NCBI RefSeq assembly: GCF_902506415.1
Contig: NZ_LR733275.1
Location: forward strand, 3,753,856-3,817,855
Length of the DNA stretch: 64,000 nucleotides
Source: Massilia sp. 9I
GTDB lineage: Bacteria; Pseudomonadota; Gammaproteobacteria; Burkholderiales; Burkholderiaceae_D
Reading direction: 5' to 3'
Shown here: positions 7,794 through 17,069 of the stretch, in pieces
Layout of the letters: each line of letters starts with the position of its first letter
Position numbering within the stretch: the stretch's first letter is position 1
Translations under genes and position numbers: made by a program
The notes under the pieces: generated by a model
Told to the model about the DNA's origin: nothing
Databases searched by the model: none
What the model saw: only the letters and a program-made list of their open reading frames with translations

Positions 7794-8686
7794 TGCAGAC
7801 CATTGCCTTCCTCGGCATTGGCCTGATGGGAAAGCCAATGGCTGCGCGCCTGGCGCAGGCCGGTTTCCGGGTACGCGCCTGGAACCGCACGTTCGCGAAA
7901 GCCGAGGCACTGCGCGCGAGCGGGGCCGAGCCGGTAGCGGACCTGGCGCAGGCAGTACGCGGCGCGGAGGTGGTGATTTCGATTCTGGAAGCAGGACCGG
8001 TGGTGGGCGAGGTAATCGCCGCCGCCCTGCCTTCGCTCGCGCCAAGCACGCTGTGGATCGACATGAGCTCGACGCGGCAGGACGAAGCGCTGTCCTTTCA
8101 TGCCCGCCTGGCGGGGCAGGGCTGCCGTTTCATGGATGCGCCGGTGTCGGGCGGTGTCGGCGGCGCCGAAGCGGGTACGCTTGCGATCATGGCGGGCGGC
8201 GAGGCCGCGGATTTTGACCAAGTGGTAAAAATCCTGGAGGCGATGGGCAAGCCGCAGCGCGTCGGTCCCGTAGGGAGCGGGCAGGTGGCCAAGCTGTGCA
8301 ACCAGCTGATCGTCGGGGCGACCTTGAACGTGGTGGCGGAAGCGCTGCTGCTGGCGCAGGCCGCCGGCGCCGATCCGGCGGCGGTGCGCGAGGCGATCCG
8401 CGGTGGCTTCGCGGGAAGCCGGATTCTCGAGGTGCACGGGCAGCGCATGCTGGAGCGGAACTTCGTGCCGGGTGGGCAGGTGAAGAGCCAGCTGAAGGAT
8501 TTGCGCAATGTGCTGGCGGCGGCGCAAGCGGCGGGATTGACGCTGCCGGTGACGGAGCTGGTCACGCGGCAGTATGAGACGATCGAGGAAGCGCTGCCGA
8601 CAGCCGACCATGCTGCGGCTTTGCTGGCGCTTGAACAGATGAATCCGGGTTTAAGGCTGGGCAGCGCGCCTGACCAGCTACCGTAG
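7793..8686 (+). CDS. NAD(P)-dependent beta-hydroxyacid dehydrogenase family oxidoreductase
   Basis: A 297-residue enzyme of the 3-hydroxyisobutyrate dehydrogenase / tartronate semialdehyde reductase family. The Rossmann motif GIGLMGKPMA is at residues 7-16, the substrate-binding DAPVSGGVGGA near 115-125, and the catalytic Lys in GQVAKLCNQ near 165. These enzymes oxidise or reduce short beta-hydroxyacids or semialdehydes; related glyoxylate/succinic-semialdehyde reductases look alike, so the substrate is open. It shares one base with the upstream SUFU gene. It ends next to a large palindrome that separates it from the converging M20 gene. Confidence 0.88.
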   Translation: MQTIAFLGIGLMGKPMAARLAQAGFRVRAWNRTFAKAEALRASGAEPVADLAQAVRGAEVVISILEAGPVVGEVIAAALPSLAPSTLWIDMSSTRQDEALSFHARLAGQGCRFMDAPVSGGVGGAEAGTLAIMAGGEAADFDQVVKILEAMGKPQRVGPVGSGQVAKLCNQLIVGATLNVVAEALLLAQAAGADPAAVREAIRGGFAGSRILEVHGQRMLERNFVPGGQVKSQLKDLRNVLAAAQAAGLTLPVTELVTRQYETIEEALPTADHAAALLALEQMNPGLRLGSAPDQLP

Positions 8687-8688
8687 GG

Positions 8689-8715
8689 GTGATCTGGTCC
8701 AGTGGACCAGATCAC
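8689..8715. repeat. 27-bp perfect palindrome between converging genes
   Basis: GTGATCTGGTCCA (8689-8701) and TGGACCAGATCAC (8703-8715) are perfect reverse complements around a single G. It fills the 44-base gap between two converging stop codons. No T run follows on either strand. It could be a bidirectional stop or an RNA-stabilising hairpin; a protein-binding palindrome is also possible. Confidence 0.75.
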
Positions 8716-8730
8716 GGTTTCCCGCCCACC

Positions 8731-9921
8731 TTACACAGGCAAACTCATCTCCACCAGCCGCACCCAGAAGCTCGCCCCAATCGGCAGCAAATTATCGTTG
8801 AAGTCATAGCTCGTGTTATGCAGCTGGCACGGCCCCAGCCCATGCCCGCCCGCGCGGTGCGCGCCTTCGCCATTGCCGATGAACACATAGCACCCCGGCT
8901 TCTCCTGCAGCATGAAGGCGAAATCCTCCGCCCCCATGGTCGGCTCGACATCGGTGTCCACGCGATCGGCCCCCACCACGGCGCGCATCGCTTCGACCGC
9001 AAACGCGGTCTGCTCCGGATGGTTGATCAGCGGCGGGTAATTGCGCTTGAAGCTGAAGTCGACCGAGGCATTGAAGGCCGCCGCGACGCCGGAAGCGATC
9101 TCTTCCATGCGGCGCTGGATCAGGTCCAGCACGCCGGTCGAGAAGGTGCGCACCGTGCCGATCAGCTCGGCCTCGTCGGGAATCACATTGGTGGCGCTGC
9201 CCGCGTGGATCTGGGTGATCGACAGCACCGCCGATTCCAGCGGGTTCTTTTCGCGTGACACGATGGTCTGCCAGGCTTGCGCGATCTGCACCGCCACCAT
9301 CACCGGGTCGATGCCGCGGTGCGGTTGTGCCGCATGTGCGCCCTTGCCGCGCACCACGACGCGAAACTCGTTACTGGACGCCATCATCGGCCCGGCGACC
9401 ACGCCGAAATTCCCCTCCGGGATGCCCGGCCAGTTGTGCATGCCGTACACCGCCTCCATTGGGAACTGTTCGAACAGGCCATCGTCCATCATGCGGCGCG
9501 CACCGCCGCCGCCTTCCTCCGCCGGCTGGAAGATCAGGTACACGGTGCCGTCGAAGTTGCGGTGCTTCGACAGGTGCAGGGCGGCGCCGAGCAGCATCGC
9601 GGTATGGCCGTCGTGGCCGCAGGCGTGCATCTTGCCCGGATGGCGCGAGGCATGGGCAAAGCCATTGATCTCTTGCATGGGCAGGGCATCCATGTCGGCG
9701 CGCAGGCCGATCGCGCGATTCGACGTGCCGTTCTTCACGATGCCGACCACACCGGTCACGCCCAGGCCACGCACAATGGGGATGCCCCATTCCGTCAGCT
9801 TCGCCGCCACCACGTCAGCGGTGCGTTGTTCTTCGTAGCACAGTTCTGGATGCGCATGCAGGTCGCGGCGGATCTCCTGCAACTGCGCTTGCTGCGCCAG
9901 GATTGGTTCCACGAGTTTCAT
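8731..9921 (-). CDS. M20 family amidohydrolase (hippurate hydrolase-like)
   Basis: A 396-residue cytosolic metalloenzyme of the M20D carboxypeptidase/aminoacylase group (HipO, IAA-amino-acid hydrolases). The DLHAHPELCYEE start, HACGHDGHT (about 99-107) and FQPAEEGGGGA motifs supply the metal ligands and the catalytic Glu, and the later THMGAEDFAFM-like segment is also present as TMGAEDFAFM. It removes acyl groups from N-acyl amino acids. Substrate preference cannot be told. GGGAGAG stands seven to eight bases before the ATG. It diverges from the molybdopterin enzyme gene across a 148-base gap with no other gene. Confidence 0.92.
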   Translation of the reverse strand: MKLVEPILAQQAQLQEIRRDLHAHPELCYEEQRTADVVAAKLTEWGIPIVRGLGVTGVVGIVKNGTSNRAIGLRADMDALPMQEINGFAHASRHPGKMHACGHDGHTAMLLGAALHLSKHRNFDGTVYLIFQPAEEGGGGARRMMDDGLFEQFPMEAVYGMHNWPGIPEGNFGVVAGPMMASSNEFRVVVRGKGAHAAQPHRGIDPVMVAVQIAQAWQTIVSREKNPLESAVLSITQIHAGSATNVIPDEAELIGTVRTFSTGVLDLIQRRMEEIASGVAAAFNASVDFSFKRNYPPLINHPEQTAFAVEAMRAVVGADRVDTDVEPTMGAEDFAFMLQEKPGCYVFIGNGEGAHRAGGHGLGPCQLHNTSYDFNDNLLPIGASFWVRLVEMSLPV

Positions 9922-10069
9922 TGATCTCTCCCTTTTTTGTCATGCTTGCATTGCACGTTTAGAACCATTGTAGCCTGCCTCAAACACCCAGTAAAAGAGG
10001 AGGGGACGGCGCACGCCAAGATCGTATAAAGTATTGGTTTAACGAAGTATTTCTGCTCCTCTCCCACTC

Positions 10070-12172
10070 ATGTCAGTCACACAAGTCCGCGCCGCCTGCC
10101 CCCACGATTGCCCCGATACCTGCGCCATCCTCGTCACCGTCGACAATGGCGTGGCAACGGAAGTGAAGGGCGATCCGGAGCATCCGACCACCGCGGGCGT
10201 GCTGTGCACCAAGGTGGCGCGCTACGTGGAGCGCACCTACCATGCGGACCGCGTGCTGTATCCGATGCGCCGCGTGGGCCGCAAGGGCGAGGGCAAGTTC
10301 GAACGCATCACGTGGGAACAGGCAATTGACGAGATCGCAGGACGCCTGGGCGAGATCGCCGCGCGCAACCCCGAGGCGATCCTGCCGTACAGCTATGCCG
10401 GCACCATGGGACTGGTACAGGGCGACTCGATGTCTTTGCGCTTCTTCAACAAGATCGGGGCATCGCTGCTGGACCGTACCATCTGCGCCACGGCCGGCGC
10501 GACCGGCTACAAGTACACCATCGGCAGCTCGATCGGCACCGACATCGAGCAGTTCCAGAACGCGAAGCTGATCCTGATCTGGGGCGGCAACCCGATCGCC
10601 TCCAACCTGCACCTGTGGATGCGCGTCCAGGAAGCCAAGCGCCGCGGCGCGAAGCTGATCGCCATCGATCCGTATCGCTCGCTCACGGCCGAGAAGTGCC
10701 ACCAGCACATTGCCCTGCTGCCGGGCACGGATGCCGCACTGGCGCTGGGCATGATGCATGTCCTGATCCAGGAAGACCTGATCGACCACGACTACGTGTC
10801 GAAGTACACGCTCGGCTACGAAGAACTCAAGCAGCGCGCGCTGGAATGGACCCCGGAACGCACCGCCGAGACCTGCGGCATCACGGTGGAAGAAGTAGTG
10901 GAACTGGCGCGCGTCTACGGCCAGACCGCGAGGAGCGGCGAGGGCGCCGCGATCCGCATGAACTACGGCCTGCAGCGCGTGCGCGGCGGCGGCATGGCGG
11001 TGCGCAATATCGCCTGCCTGCCGGCCCTGGTTGGCGCCTGGCGCCACCCGGCCGGCGGCGTGCAGCTGTCGACCTCGGGCTCCTTCCCGGCCAACCGCCC
11101 GGCCCTGCAGCGCCCGGACCTGCTGGATGGCCGCATGCCGCGCACCATCAACATGACCACCATCGGCGACGACCTGCTGAAGGAAGCCTCGCCGGAATTC
11201 GGCCCGAAGATCGAAGCCGTCATCGTCTACAACGCCAACCCGCTCGCCATCGCGCCCGACTCCGCCAAAGTGCAGAAGGGCTTCGAGCGCGAAGACCTGT
11301 TCACCGTGGTGCTGGAACACTTCCACACCGACAGCGCCGACTACGCCGACATCCTGCTGCCGGCCACCACCCAGCTCGAGCACGTCGATGCGCACCTGGC
11401 TTACGGCCACCTGTACATGATGGCGAACAACGCGGCTATTCAACCCATCGCCGAAGCCAAGCCAAACACCGAGTTCTTCCGCCTGCTGGCTGCGCGCATG
11501 GGCTTCGACGACCCTTGCTTCCGCGAGACCGACGACGAACTGGCCGCCCAGGCCTTCGACAAGCGCCACGAACGCGCGGTGCACTTCGACTGGGAGTCGC
11601 TCAAGAAAAAGGGCTGGCAGAAACTGAATATGCCCGATGCGCCGTTCGCCGAGGGCGGCTTCCCGACCCCGTCGGGCAAGTGCGAATTCTATTCGAGCAG
11701 CATGGCGCAGGACGGGCTCGACCCGGTCCCGGCCTATATCCCGCCGTACGAATCGCCCGCCTCCAACCCGGAGCTGGCGAAGAAATATCCGCTGGCGATG
11801 ATCTCTCCACCGGCAAGGAACTTCCTTAACTCAACCTTTGTCAATGTACAGAGCCTGCGCGCAACCGAGGGCGAGCCGCACCTCGACATGCACCCGAACG
11901 ACGCCGCCCGACGCGGCGTCAAGCACGGTGACATGGCGCGCATTTATAACGACCGCGGCTCATTCGTTGCCCGTGCACGCGTCACCGACAAGGCGCGCGA
12001 AGGGCTGGTGGTGGGCTTGTCGATCTGGTGGAAGAAGCTTTCCAGCGACGGCAAGAACGCCAACGAAGTGACCAGCCAGCGATTGACCGACATGGGCAGG
12101 GCGCCTACTTTCTACGACACCCTGGTGCAGGTTGAAAAACTTGCCCCCTCGACGCGAGATGAAACCCTCTAG
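10070..12172 (+). CDS. Molybdopterin-dependent oxidoreductase, [4Fe-4S]-containing
   Basis: A 700-residue member of the DMSO reductase/formate dehydrogenase superfamily. The N-terminal cluster ligands are Cys10, Cys14, Cys18 (CPHDCPDTC) and Cys46 (GVLCTK). The molybdopterin domains follow, with motifs such as IWGGNPIASN and YNANPLAIAPD, and a C-terminal dinucleotide-binding domain at about 580-690 (LDMHPNDAARRGVKHGD). There is no Tat signal, so it is probably cytosolic. No electron-transfer subunit is adjacent. It resembles proteins annotated as formate dehydrogenase or BisC-like; the substrate is not known. Its 3' end overlaps the following gene by 14 bases. Confidence 0.88.
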   Translation: MSVTQVRAACPHDCPDTCAILVTVDNGVATEVKGDPEHPTTAGVLCTKVARYVERTYHADRVLYPMRRVGRKGEGKFERITWEQAIDEIAGRLGEIAARNPEAILPYSYAGTMGLVQGDSMSLRFFNKIGASLLDRTICATAGATGYKYTIGSSIGTDIEQFQNAKLILIWGGNPIASNLHLWMRVQEAKRRGAKLIAIDPYRSLTAEKCHQHIALLPGTDAALALGMMHVLIQEDLIDHDYVSKYTLGYEELKQRALEWTPERTAETCGITVEEVVELARVYGQTARSGEGAAIRMNYGLQRVRGGGMAVRNIACLPALVGAWRHPAGGVQLSTSGSFPANRPALQRPDLLDGRMPRTINMTTIGDDLLKEASPEFGPKIEAVIVYNANPLAIAPDSAKVQKGFEREDLFTVVLEHFHTDSADYADILLPATTQLEHVDAHLAYGHLYMMANNAAIQPIAEAKPNTEFFRLLAARMGFDDPCFRETDDELAAQAFDKRHERAVHFDWESLKKKGWQKLNMPDAPFAEGGFPTPSGKCEFYSSSMAQDGLDPVPAYIPPYESPASNPELAKKYPLAMISPPARNFLNSTFVNVQSLRATEGEPHLDMHPNDAARRGVKHGDMARIYNDRGSFVARARVTDKAREGLVVGLSIWWKKLSSDGKNANEVTSQRLTDMGRAPTFYDTLVQVEKLAPSTRDETL

Positions 12173-13286
12173 ATTCTCCCAGGCCTTCCGGCCCCTGATG
12201 GCCGCAGCAAGCGCGGCCTTGATGTTGTCAAGCTGCTCATCCCTTTCCTACTACTCCCAGGCCGCCCAGGGCCAGCTCGAACTGCTGACGGATTCCCGTT
12301 CGATCGATGACTGGCTGGCCGATCCCGCCACCAAGCCGACCCTGCGCCACCGCCTGGAGGCGGCGCGCCAGATCCGGCGCTACGCGATCCAGGAACTGAA
12401 ACTGCCCGATAACGGCAGCTACACCAATTTCACCAACCTCAAGCGCCCCTATGTGCTGTGGAACGTGGTCGCCACCCCCGAGCTGTCGCTGAAACCCATG
12501 CAGTGGTGCTTTCCGGTGGCCGGCTGCGTGAACTACCGCGGCTACTACAGCAAGGACGAAGCCCAGGCCTACGCCAGGCAGCTGCGCGCGCAGGGCAATG
12601 ACGTGGAAGTGGGCGGCGTCAGCGCCTACTCGACCCTGGGCTGGTTCAGCGATCCCCTGATCTCGACCTTCATCAACTATCCGGACGCGGAACTGGCGCG
12701 CCTGATCTTCCACGAACTGGCGCACCAGGTGGTGTACGTGCCGGGCGACTCGAAGTTCAACGAATCCTTTGCTTCCGCGGTGGAGCAGGCCGGGGTCGAG
12801 GGCTGGCTGGAACGCTTCGGCAACCCGGCCATGGTGGAGGCCTTCGAGCGCTACACGGTGCGCAAGAAGGATTTCATGGCGCTGCTGGTGCGCTACCGCG
12901 GCGAGCTGGAGAAGCTGTATGCCAGCGCGCTCGGCAAGGAAGAGAAGCGCGCCACCAAGGCGCGCCTGTTCATCGCGCTGAAGGACGACTACCAGGTGCT
13001 GAAGGCGAACTGGGGCGGCTACGCTGGCTACGACCGCTTCTTCGCCGAGCCGCTGTCGAACGCCCACCTGGCCTCGATCGCCACCTACAACGACTTCGTG
13101 CCGGCCTTCCGCACCCTGCTGCGCAAGGAGCGTACCTGGTCCGCTTTCTACAAATCGGTCAACCAGCTAGCCAAGCTCGACAAGGCCGACCGGCACCGGG
13201 TCTTGAAGAACCTCGCGGCGCCGGCGCCGAGCGCGCCGCTGGTGGTGCAGCGCACCATGGGGGATGGCGCGGGTTTGAGTAAATAA
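12159..13286 (+). CDS. Lipoprotein putative aminopeptidase (COG4324/Pfam Aminopep)
   Basis: A 375-residue predicted lipoprotein. The ATG at 12159 gives an orderly signal peptide with lipobox LSSC (Cys26); an in-frame TTG nine codons earlier lies deep in the previous gene. A zinc-peptidase motif HELAHQVVY lies at residues 185-193, followed by a Glu-containing NESFASAVEQAG segment, which fits the gluzincin pattern HExxH...E. The family was named as a predicted aminopeptidase from these motifs. It overlaps the molybdopterin gene by 14 bases, so they are probably co-transcribed, though no shared function is evident. Confidence 0.85.
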   Translation: MKPSRFSQAFRPLMAAASAALMLSSCSSLSYYSQAAQGQLELLTDSRSIDDWLADPATKPTLRHRLEAARQIRRYAIQELKLPDNGSYTNFTNLKRPYVLWNVVATPELSLKPMQWCFPVAGCVNYRGYYSKDEAQAYARQLRAQGNDVEVGGVSAYSTLGWFSDPLISTFINYPDAELARLIFHELAHQVVYVPGDSKFNESFASAVEQAGVEGWLERFGNPAMVEAFERYTVRKKDFMALLVRYRGELEKLYASALGKEEKRATKARLFIALKDDYQVLKANWGGYAGYDRFFAEPLSNAHLASIATYNDFVPAFRTLLRKERTWSAFYKSVNQLAKLDKADRHRVLKNLAAPAPSAPLVVQRTMGDGAGLSK

Positions 13287-13429
13287 GCCCAGATAGAGGA
13301 CACGTTCCAATCGACTTAAAAGAACTTGCGCGCATTGCCGCTGCCCGATAGCATCACAATCAGGCGATAGCAAAGGCGCAAGCTTCGCGCGCCCCCACAA
13401 CGATAAATTCGAGACAAAAAGGGCATCCG

Positions 13430-15115
13430 ATGGACAAAATCTGGCTGAAGTCGTACCCCCCGAACGTACCTGCCGAGATCAATCCCGATCAGTACGGCTC
13501 GCTCGTGCACCTGCTGGAGGAATCTTTCAGTAAATACGCCGACCGCAACGCCTATGTGTGCATGGACAAGTACCTGACCTACGGCGAGCTGGATGCCTAC
13601 TCGAAGAAACTGGCCGCCTGGCTGCAAAGCCGCGGCATGGAACGCGGCGCGCGCGTGGCGATCATGATGCCGAACGTGCTGCAGTACCCGATCGCGATCG
13701 CAGCCGTGCTGCGCGCCGGCTACACCGTGGTGAACGTGAACCCGCTGTACACGCCGCGCGAACTCGAACACCAGATCAAGGACTCGGGCAGCGAAGCGAT
13801 CATCGTGCTCGAGAACTTCGCGCACACCGTGCAGCAGGTGATGGGCAAGACCCCGCTGCGCCACGTGGTGGTGGCGAGCATGGGCGAGATGCTGGGCGGC
13901 GCCAAGGGCATGCTGGTCAACTTCGTGGTCCGCTCGGTCAAGAAGATGGTGCCCGAGTTCTCGCTGCCGAACATGGTGCGCTTCAAGGACACGCTCTCGC
14001 AGGGCGCGAAGATGCCGTTCACGAAGGTCGAGCTGAAGGCCTCGGACGTCGCCTTCCTGCAGTACACCGGCGGCACCACCGGCGTCTCGAAAGGCGCGAC
14101 CCTCACGCACCGCAACGTGATCGCCAATGTGCTGCAGTCCGAAGCATGGTCGAAGCCGGCGATGGGCGACACCAGCGAGCAGGTGGTGATCGTATGCGCG
14201 CTGCCGCTCTACCACATCTTCGCGCTGACGGCCTGTGCGATGTGGGGCATGCGCACCGGCGCCCTGAACATCCTGATCGTGAACCCGCGCGATATCCCGG
14301 GCTTCATCAAGGAGCTGGGCAAGTACAAGATCAACATGCTGCCGGCGGTGAATACGCTGTACAACGCGCTGGTGAATCACCCGGATTTCGCGGGCCTGGA
14401 CTTCTCCGGGCTGAAGGTCTCGAACGGCGGCGGCATGGCGGTGCAGAAGGCCGTCAACGACAAGTGGAAGCAGGTGACCGGCACCAGCATCATCGAAGGC
14501 TACGGCCTGTCGGAGACCTCGCCAGTGGCCACCTGCAACCGCGCCGACATCAAGGACTTCAGCGGCACCATCGGCCTGCCGGTGCCGTCTACGGATATCG
14601 CGATCCTCGATGACGAGGGCAAGCCGATGGCGATCGGGCAGATCGGCGAGATCGCGATCCGCGGCCCGCAGGTGATGGCTGGCTACTGGAACCGCCCCGA
14701 TGAAACCGCCAAGGTCATGACGCCGGACGGCTTCTTCAAGTCGGGCGACGTCGGCATCATGGACGAACAGGGCTACGTGAAGATCGTCGACCGCAAGAAG
14801 GACATGATCCTGGTCTCGGGCTTCAACGTGTACCCGAACGAACTGGAAGGCGTGATCGCCGGCCACCCGGGCGTCCTGGAATGCGCCGTGATCGGCGTGC
14901 CGGACGAGCATTCCGGCGAAGCGGTGAAGGTATTCGTGGTGCGCAAGGACCCGAACCTGACCGCCGAGCAGCTGATGGACTACTGCAAGCAGCAGTTCAC
15001 CGGCTACAAGAAACCGAAATACATCGAGTTCCGCGACGAGCTGCCGAAGACCAACGTCGGCAAGATCCTGCGCCGCGCATTGCGGGACGAGAAACAGGCG
15101 GAAACGACCGCCTGA
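13430..15115 (+). CDS. fadD: Long-chain fatty acid-CoA ligase, first copy
   Basis: A 561-residue acyl-CoA synthetase that activates fatty acids with ATP and CoA at the inner face of the membrane, feeding beta-oxidation. The P-loop-like AMP-binding motif YTGGTTGVSKGA is near residue 210, the adenylate-binding GYGLSETSP near 360, and the C-terminal hinge SGFNVYPNELE and catalytic-Lys motif KTNVGKILRR are present. The length matches FadD. A very similar paralogue follows after a strong terminator. The duplication resembles the fadD1-fadD2 tandem of Pseudomonas, where the copies differ in chain-length preference; whether that applies here is unknown. Confidence 0.93.
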   Translation: MDKIWLKSYPPNVPAEINPDQYGSLVHLLEESFSKYADRNAYVCMDKYLTYGELDAYSKKLAAWLQSRGMERGARVAIMMPNVLQYPIAIAAVLRAGYTVVNVNPLYTPRELEHQIKDSGSEAIIVLENFAHTVQQVMGKTPLRHVVVASMGEMLGGAKGMLVNFVVRSVKKMVPEFSLPNMVRFKDTLSQGAKMPFTKVELKASDVAFLQYTGGTTGVSKGATLTHRNVIANVLQSEAWSKPAMGDTSEQVVIVCALPLYHIFALTACAMWGMRTGALNILIVNPRDIPGFIKELGKYKINMLPAVNTLYNALVNHPDFAGLDFSGLKVSNGGGMAVQKAVNDKWKQVTGTSIIEGYGLSETSPVATCNRADIKDFSGTIGLPVPSTDIAILDDEGKPMAIGQIGEIAIRGPQVMAGYWNRPDETAKVMTPDGFFKSGDVGIMDEQGYVKIVDRKKDMILVSGFNVYPNELEGVIAGHPGVLECAVIGVPDEHSGEAVKVFVVRKDPNLTAEQLMDYCKQQFTGYKKPKYIEFRDELPKTNVGKILRRALRDEKQAETTA

Positions 15116-15148
15116 CGGCAGGTTGATGGCCGGCGTATGGCGCCGGTC

Positions 15149-15188
15149 CGCGAAGCCGCCCGTGTCCCGGGCGGCTTCGCGTTTTATT
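15149..15188 (+). terminator. Rho-independent terminator between the two fadD genes
   Basis: CGCGAAGCCGCCCG (15149-15162) pairs perfectly with CGGGCGGCTTCGCG (15168-15181) across a five-base loop, with TTTTATT after it. It suggests that the second fadD has its own promoter or depends on read-through. Confidence 0.9.
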
Positions 15189-15220
15189 GGACAGCATCGA
15201 ATACAGAAGGTGAGGCACGG

Positions 15221-16903
15221 ATGGACAAGTTTTGGCTCAAGTCGTATGAGGAAGGCGTACCTGCGGAGATCGATCCCACGCAGTACCGCTCCCTGACGCA
15301 TCTGCTGGAGGAGGCGTTCCGCAAGTATGCCGACCGCAAGGCCTATGCGTGCATGGGCAAGACCCTGACTTTCGCCGAGCTGGATCGCTTGTCGGGCCGC
15401 ATGGCCGCCTGGCTGCAGGCCCAGGGCCTGCAACCGGGTGCGCGCGTGGCCATCATGCTGCCGAACGTGCTGCAGTACCCGGTGGCCATGGCCGCCGTGC
15501 TGCGCGCCGGCTACGTGATCGTCAACGTCAATCCGCTCTACACCCCGCGCGAACTGCAGCACCAGCTGAAGGATTCCGGCGCCGAAGCCATCGTGGTGCT
15601 GGAGAACTTCGCGCACACGCTGGAGCAGGTGATCGGCAATACCAGCGTGAAGCACGTGGTGGTCGCCAGCATGGGCGACCTGCTGGGCGGCGTGAAAGGC
15701 ATGCTGGTCAACCTGGTGGTGCGCAAGGTGAAGAAGATGGTGCCGGCCTGGTCGCTGCCGGGTTCGATCGGCTTCAAGCGCATGCTGGCGCAAGCCTCGG
15801 GCGCGACCCTGCGTCCGGTCGCCATCGGCCACGACGATATCGCCTTCCTGCAGTACACCGGCGGCACCACCGGCGTCTCCAAGGGCGCGGTGCTGCTGCA
15901 CAAGCACGTGATCGCCAACGTGCTGCAGAACGAAGCCTGGTTCGCGCCGACCCTCAGCAAGATCAAGCTAGGGGAGCAGCCGCAGTTCGTGTGCGCGCTG
16001 CCGCTGTACCACATCTATGCGCTGACCGTGTGCGCGCTGCTGGGCCTGCGCGTGGGCGGCGTCAACCTCCTGATCCCGAACCCGCGCGACATCGGCGGCT
16101 TCATCAAGGAGCTGGGCGACTACCGCATCAACATCTTCCCGGCCGTGAACACGCTGTACAACGGCTTGGTGAACAACCCGGACTTCGCCAAGCTCGATTT
16201 CTCGGGCCTGCTGGTATGCCCAGGCGGCGGTATGGCCGTGCAAAAAGCCGTGGCCGACAAGTGGCTGCAAATCACCGGCACCCCGATCGTGGAAGGCTAC
16301 GGCCTGTCCGAGACTTCGCCCGTGGTCACCGCGAACCGCTGCGACATCAGCGACTTCACCGGCACCATCGGCCTGCCGCTGCCTTCGACCGAGATCCGCA
16401 TCCTGGACGAAGCCGGCAACCAGGTCCCGTTCGGCACCGCCGGCGAGATCGCCGTGCGCGGCCCGCAGGTGATGGCCGGCTACTGGCAGCGCGACGACGA
16501 AACCGCCAAGGTCATGACGCCCGATGGCTTCTTCAAGACCGGCGACATCGGCATCATGAACGAAGAGGGCTATACCCGCATCGTCGACCGCAAGAAGGAC
16601 ATGATCCTGGTCTCAGGTTTCAACGTCTATCCGAACGAGATCGAAGGCGTGGTCGCGGCGCTGCCGGGCGTGCTGGAGGTGGCCTGCGTGGGCGTGCCGG
16701 ACCAGCATTCGGGCGAAGCGGTGAAGCTCTACATCGTCAAGAAGGACCCGGCGCTCACCAGCGAGCAGGTGATCGCCTTCTGCAAGGAGCAGCTGACCGG
16801 CTACAAGCGCCCGAAATTCGTGGAGTTCCGCGAGACCCTGCCGAAGACCAACGTCGGCAAGATCCTGCGCCGCGAGCTGAGGGACGAGAAACAGTCGGCT
16901 TGA
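15221..16903 (+). CDS. fadD: Long-chain fatty acid-CoA ligase, second copy
   Basis: A 560-residue paralogue of the preceding ligase, closely alike along its whole length (for example MDKFWLKSY against MDKIWLKSY, and identical YTGGTTGVSKGA and SGFNVYPNE motifs). The ATG at 15221 is chosen because GAAGGTGAGG lies just upstream and the protein then aligns at its first residue with the first copy. The stretch after the AMP-binding motif differs most (HKHVIANVLQNEAWFAPTLSKIKLGEQPQ), so substrate range or regulation may differ. The gene ends in a region of intergenic palindromic repeats. Confidence 0.92.
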   Translation: MDKFWLKSYEEGVPAEIDPTQYRSLTHLLEEAFRKYADRKAYACMGKTLTFAELDRLSGRMAAWLQAQGLQPGARVAIMLPNVLQYPVAMAAVLRAGYVIVNVNPLYTPRELQHQLKDSGAEAIVVLENFAHTLEQVIGNTSVKHVVVASMGDLLGGVKGMLVNLVVRKVKKMVPAWSLPGSIGFKRMLAQASGATLRPVAIGHDDIAFLQYTGGTTGVSKGAVLLHKHVIANVLQNEAWFAPTLSKIKLGEQPQFVCALPLYHIYALTVCALLGLRVGGVNLLIPNPRDIGGFIKELGDYRINIFPAVNTLYNGLVNNPDFAKLDFSGLLVCPGGGMAVQKAVADKWLQITGTPIVEGYGLSETSPVVTANRCDISDFTGTIGLPLPSTEIRILDEAGNQVPFGTAGEIAVRGPQVMAGYWQRDDETAKVMTPDGFFKTGDIGIMNEEGYTRIVDRKKDMILVSGFNVYPNEIEGVVAALPGVLEVACVGVPDQHSGEAVKLYIVKKDPALTSEQVIAFCKEQLTGYKRPKFVEFRETLPKTNVGKILRRELRDEKQSA

Positions 16904-16924
16904 GCTAATTCTGCTCATCTAAAC

Positions 16925-17069
16925 TTGGATCCCCGCCTGCGCGGGGAGTCATGGGCGCCAGTGGCGCGCATGACGGCTTTACGGCTGCGGAATTAGGATG
17001 CTCTATCTCTGGGTTAGCGTTGAAACCGTCGTTCCGGCGAAGGCCGGAACCCAATTTCGTGGCAATGCG
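16925..17069. repeat. Two REP-like palindromic elements (fadD-phoD gap)
   Basis: The gap between converging genes holds two related elements. At 16925-16974 TTGGATCCCCGCCTGCGCGGGG is followed by an inserted inverted repeat GTCATG-GCGCC...GGCGC-CATGAC. At 17023-17063 there is the clearer unit AACCGTCGTTCCGGCGAAGG with its pairing half CCGGAACCCAATT. The same unit recurs near 21046 and 44346, so this is a dispersed family with a CCGGCG-AAGG-CCGG core. Confidence 0.8.

Noticed and set aside
13316-15907. 863-codon minus-strand frame across the fadD genes
   Set aside because: Antisense shadow; the plus-strand frame is a full FadD with all motifs.
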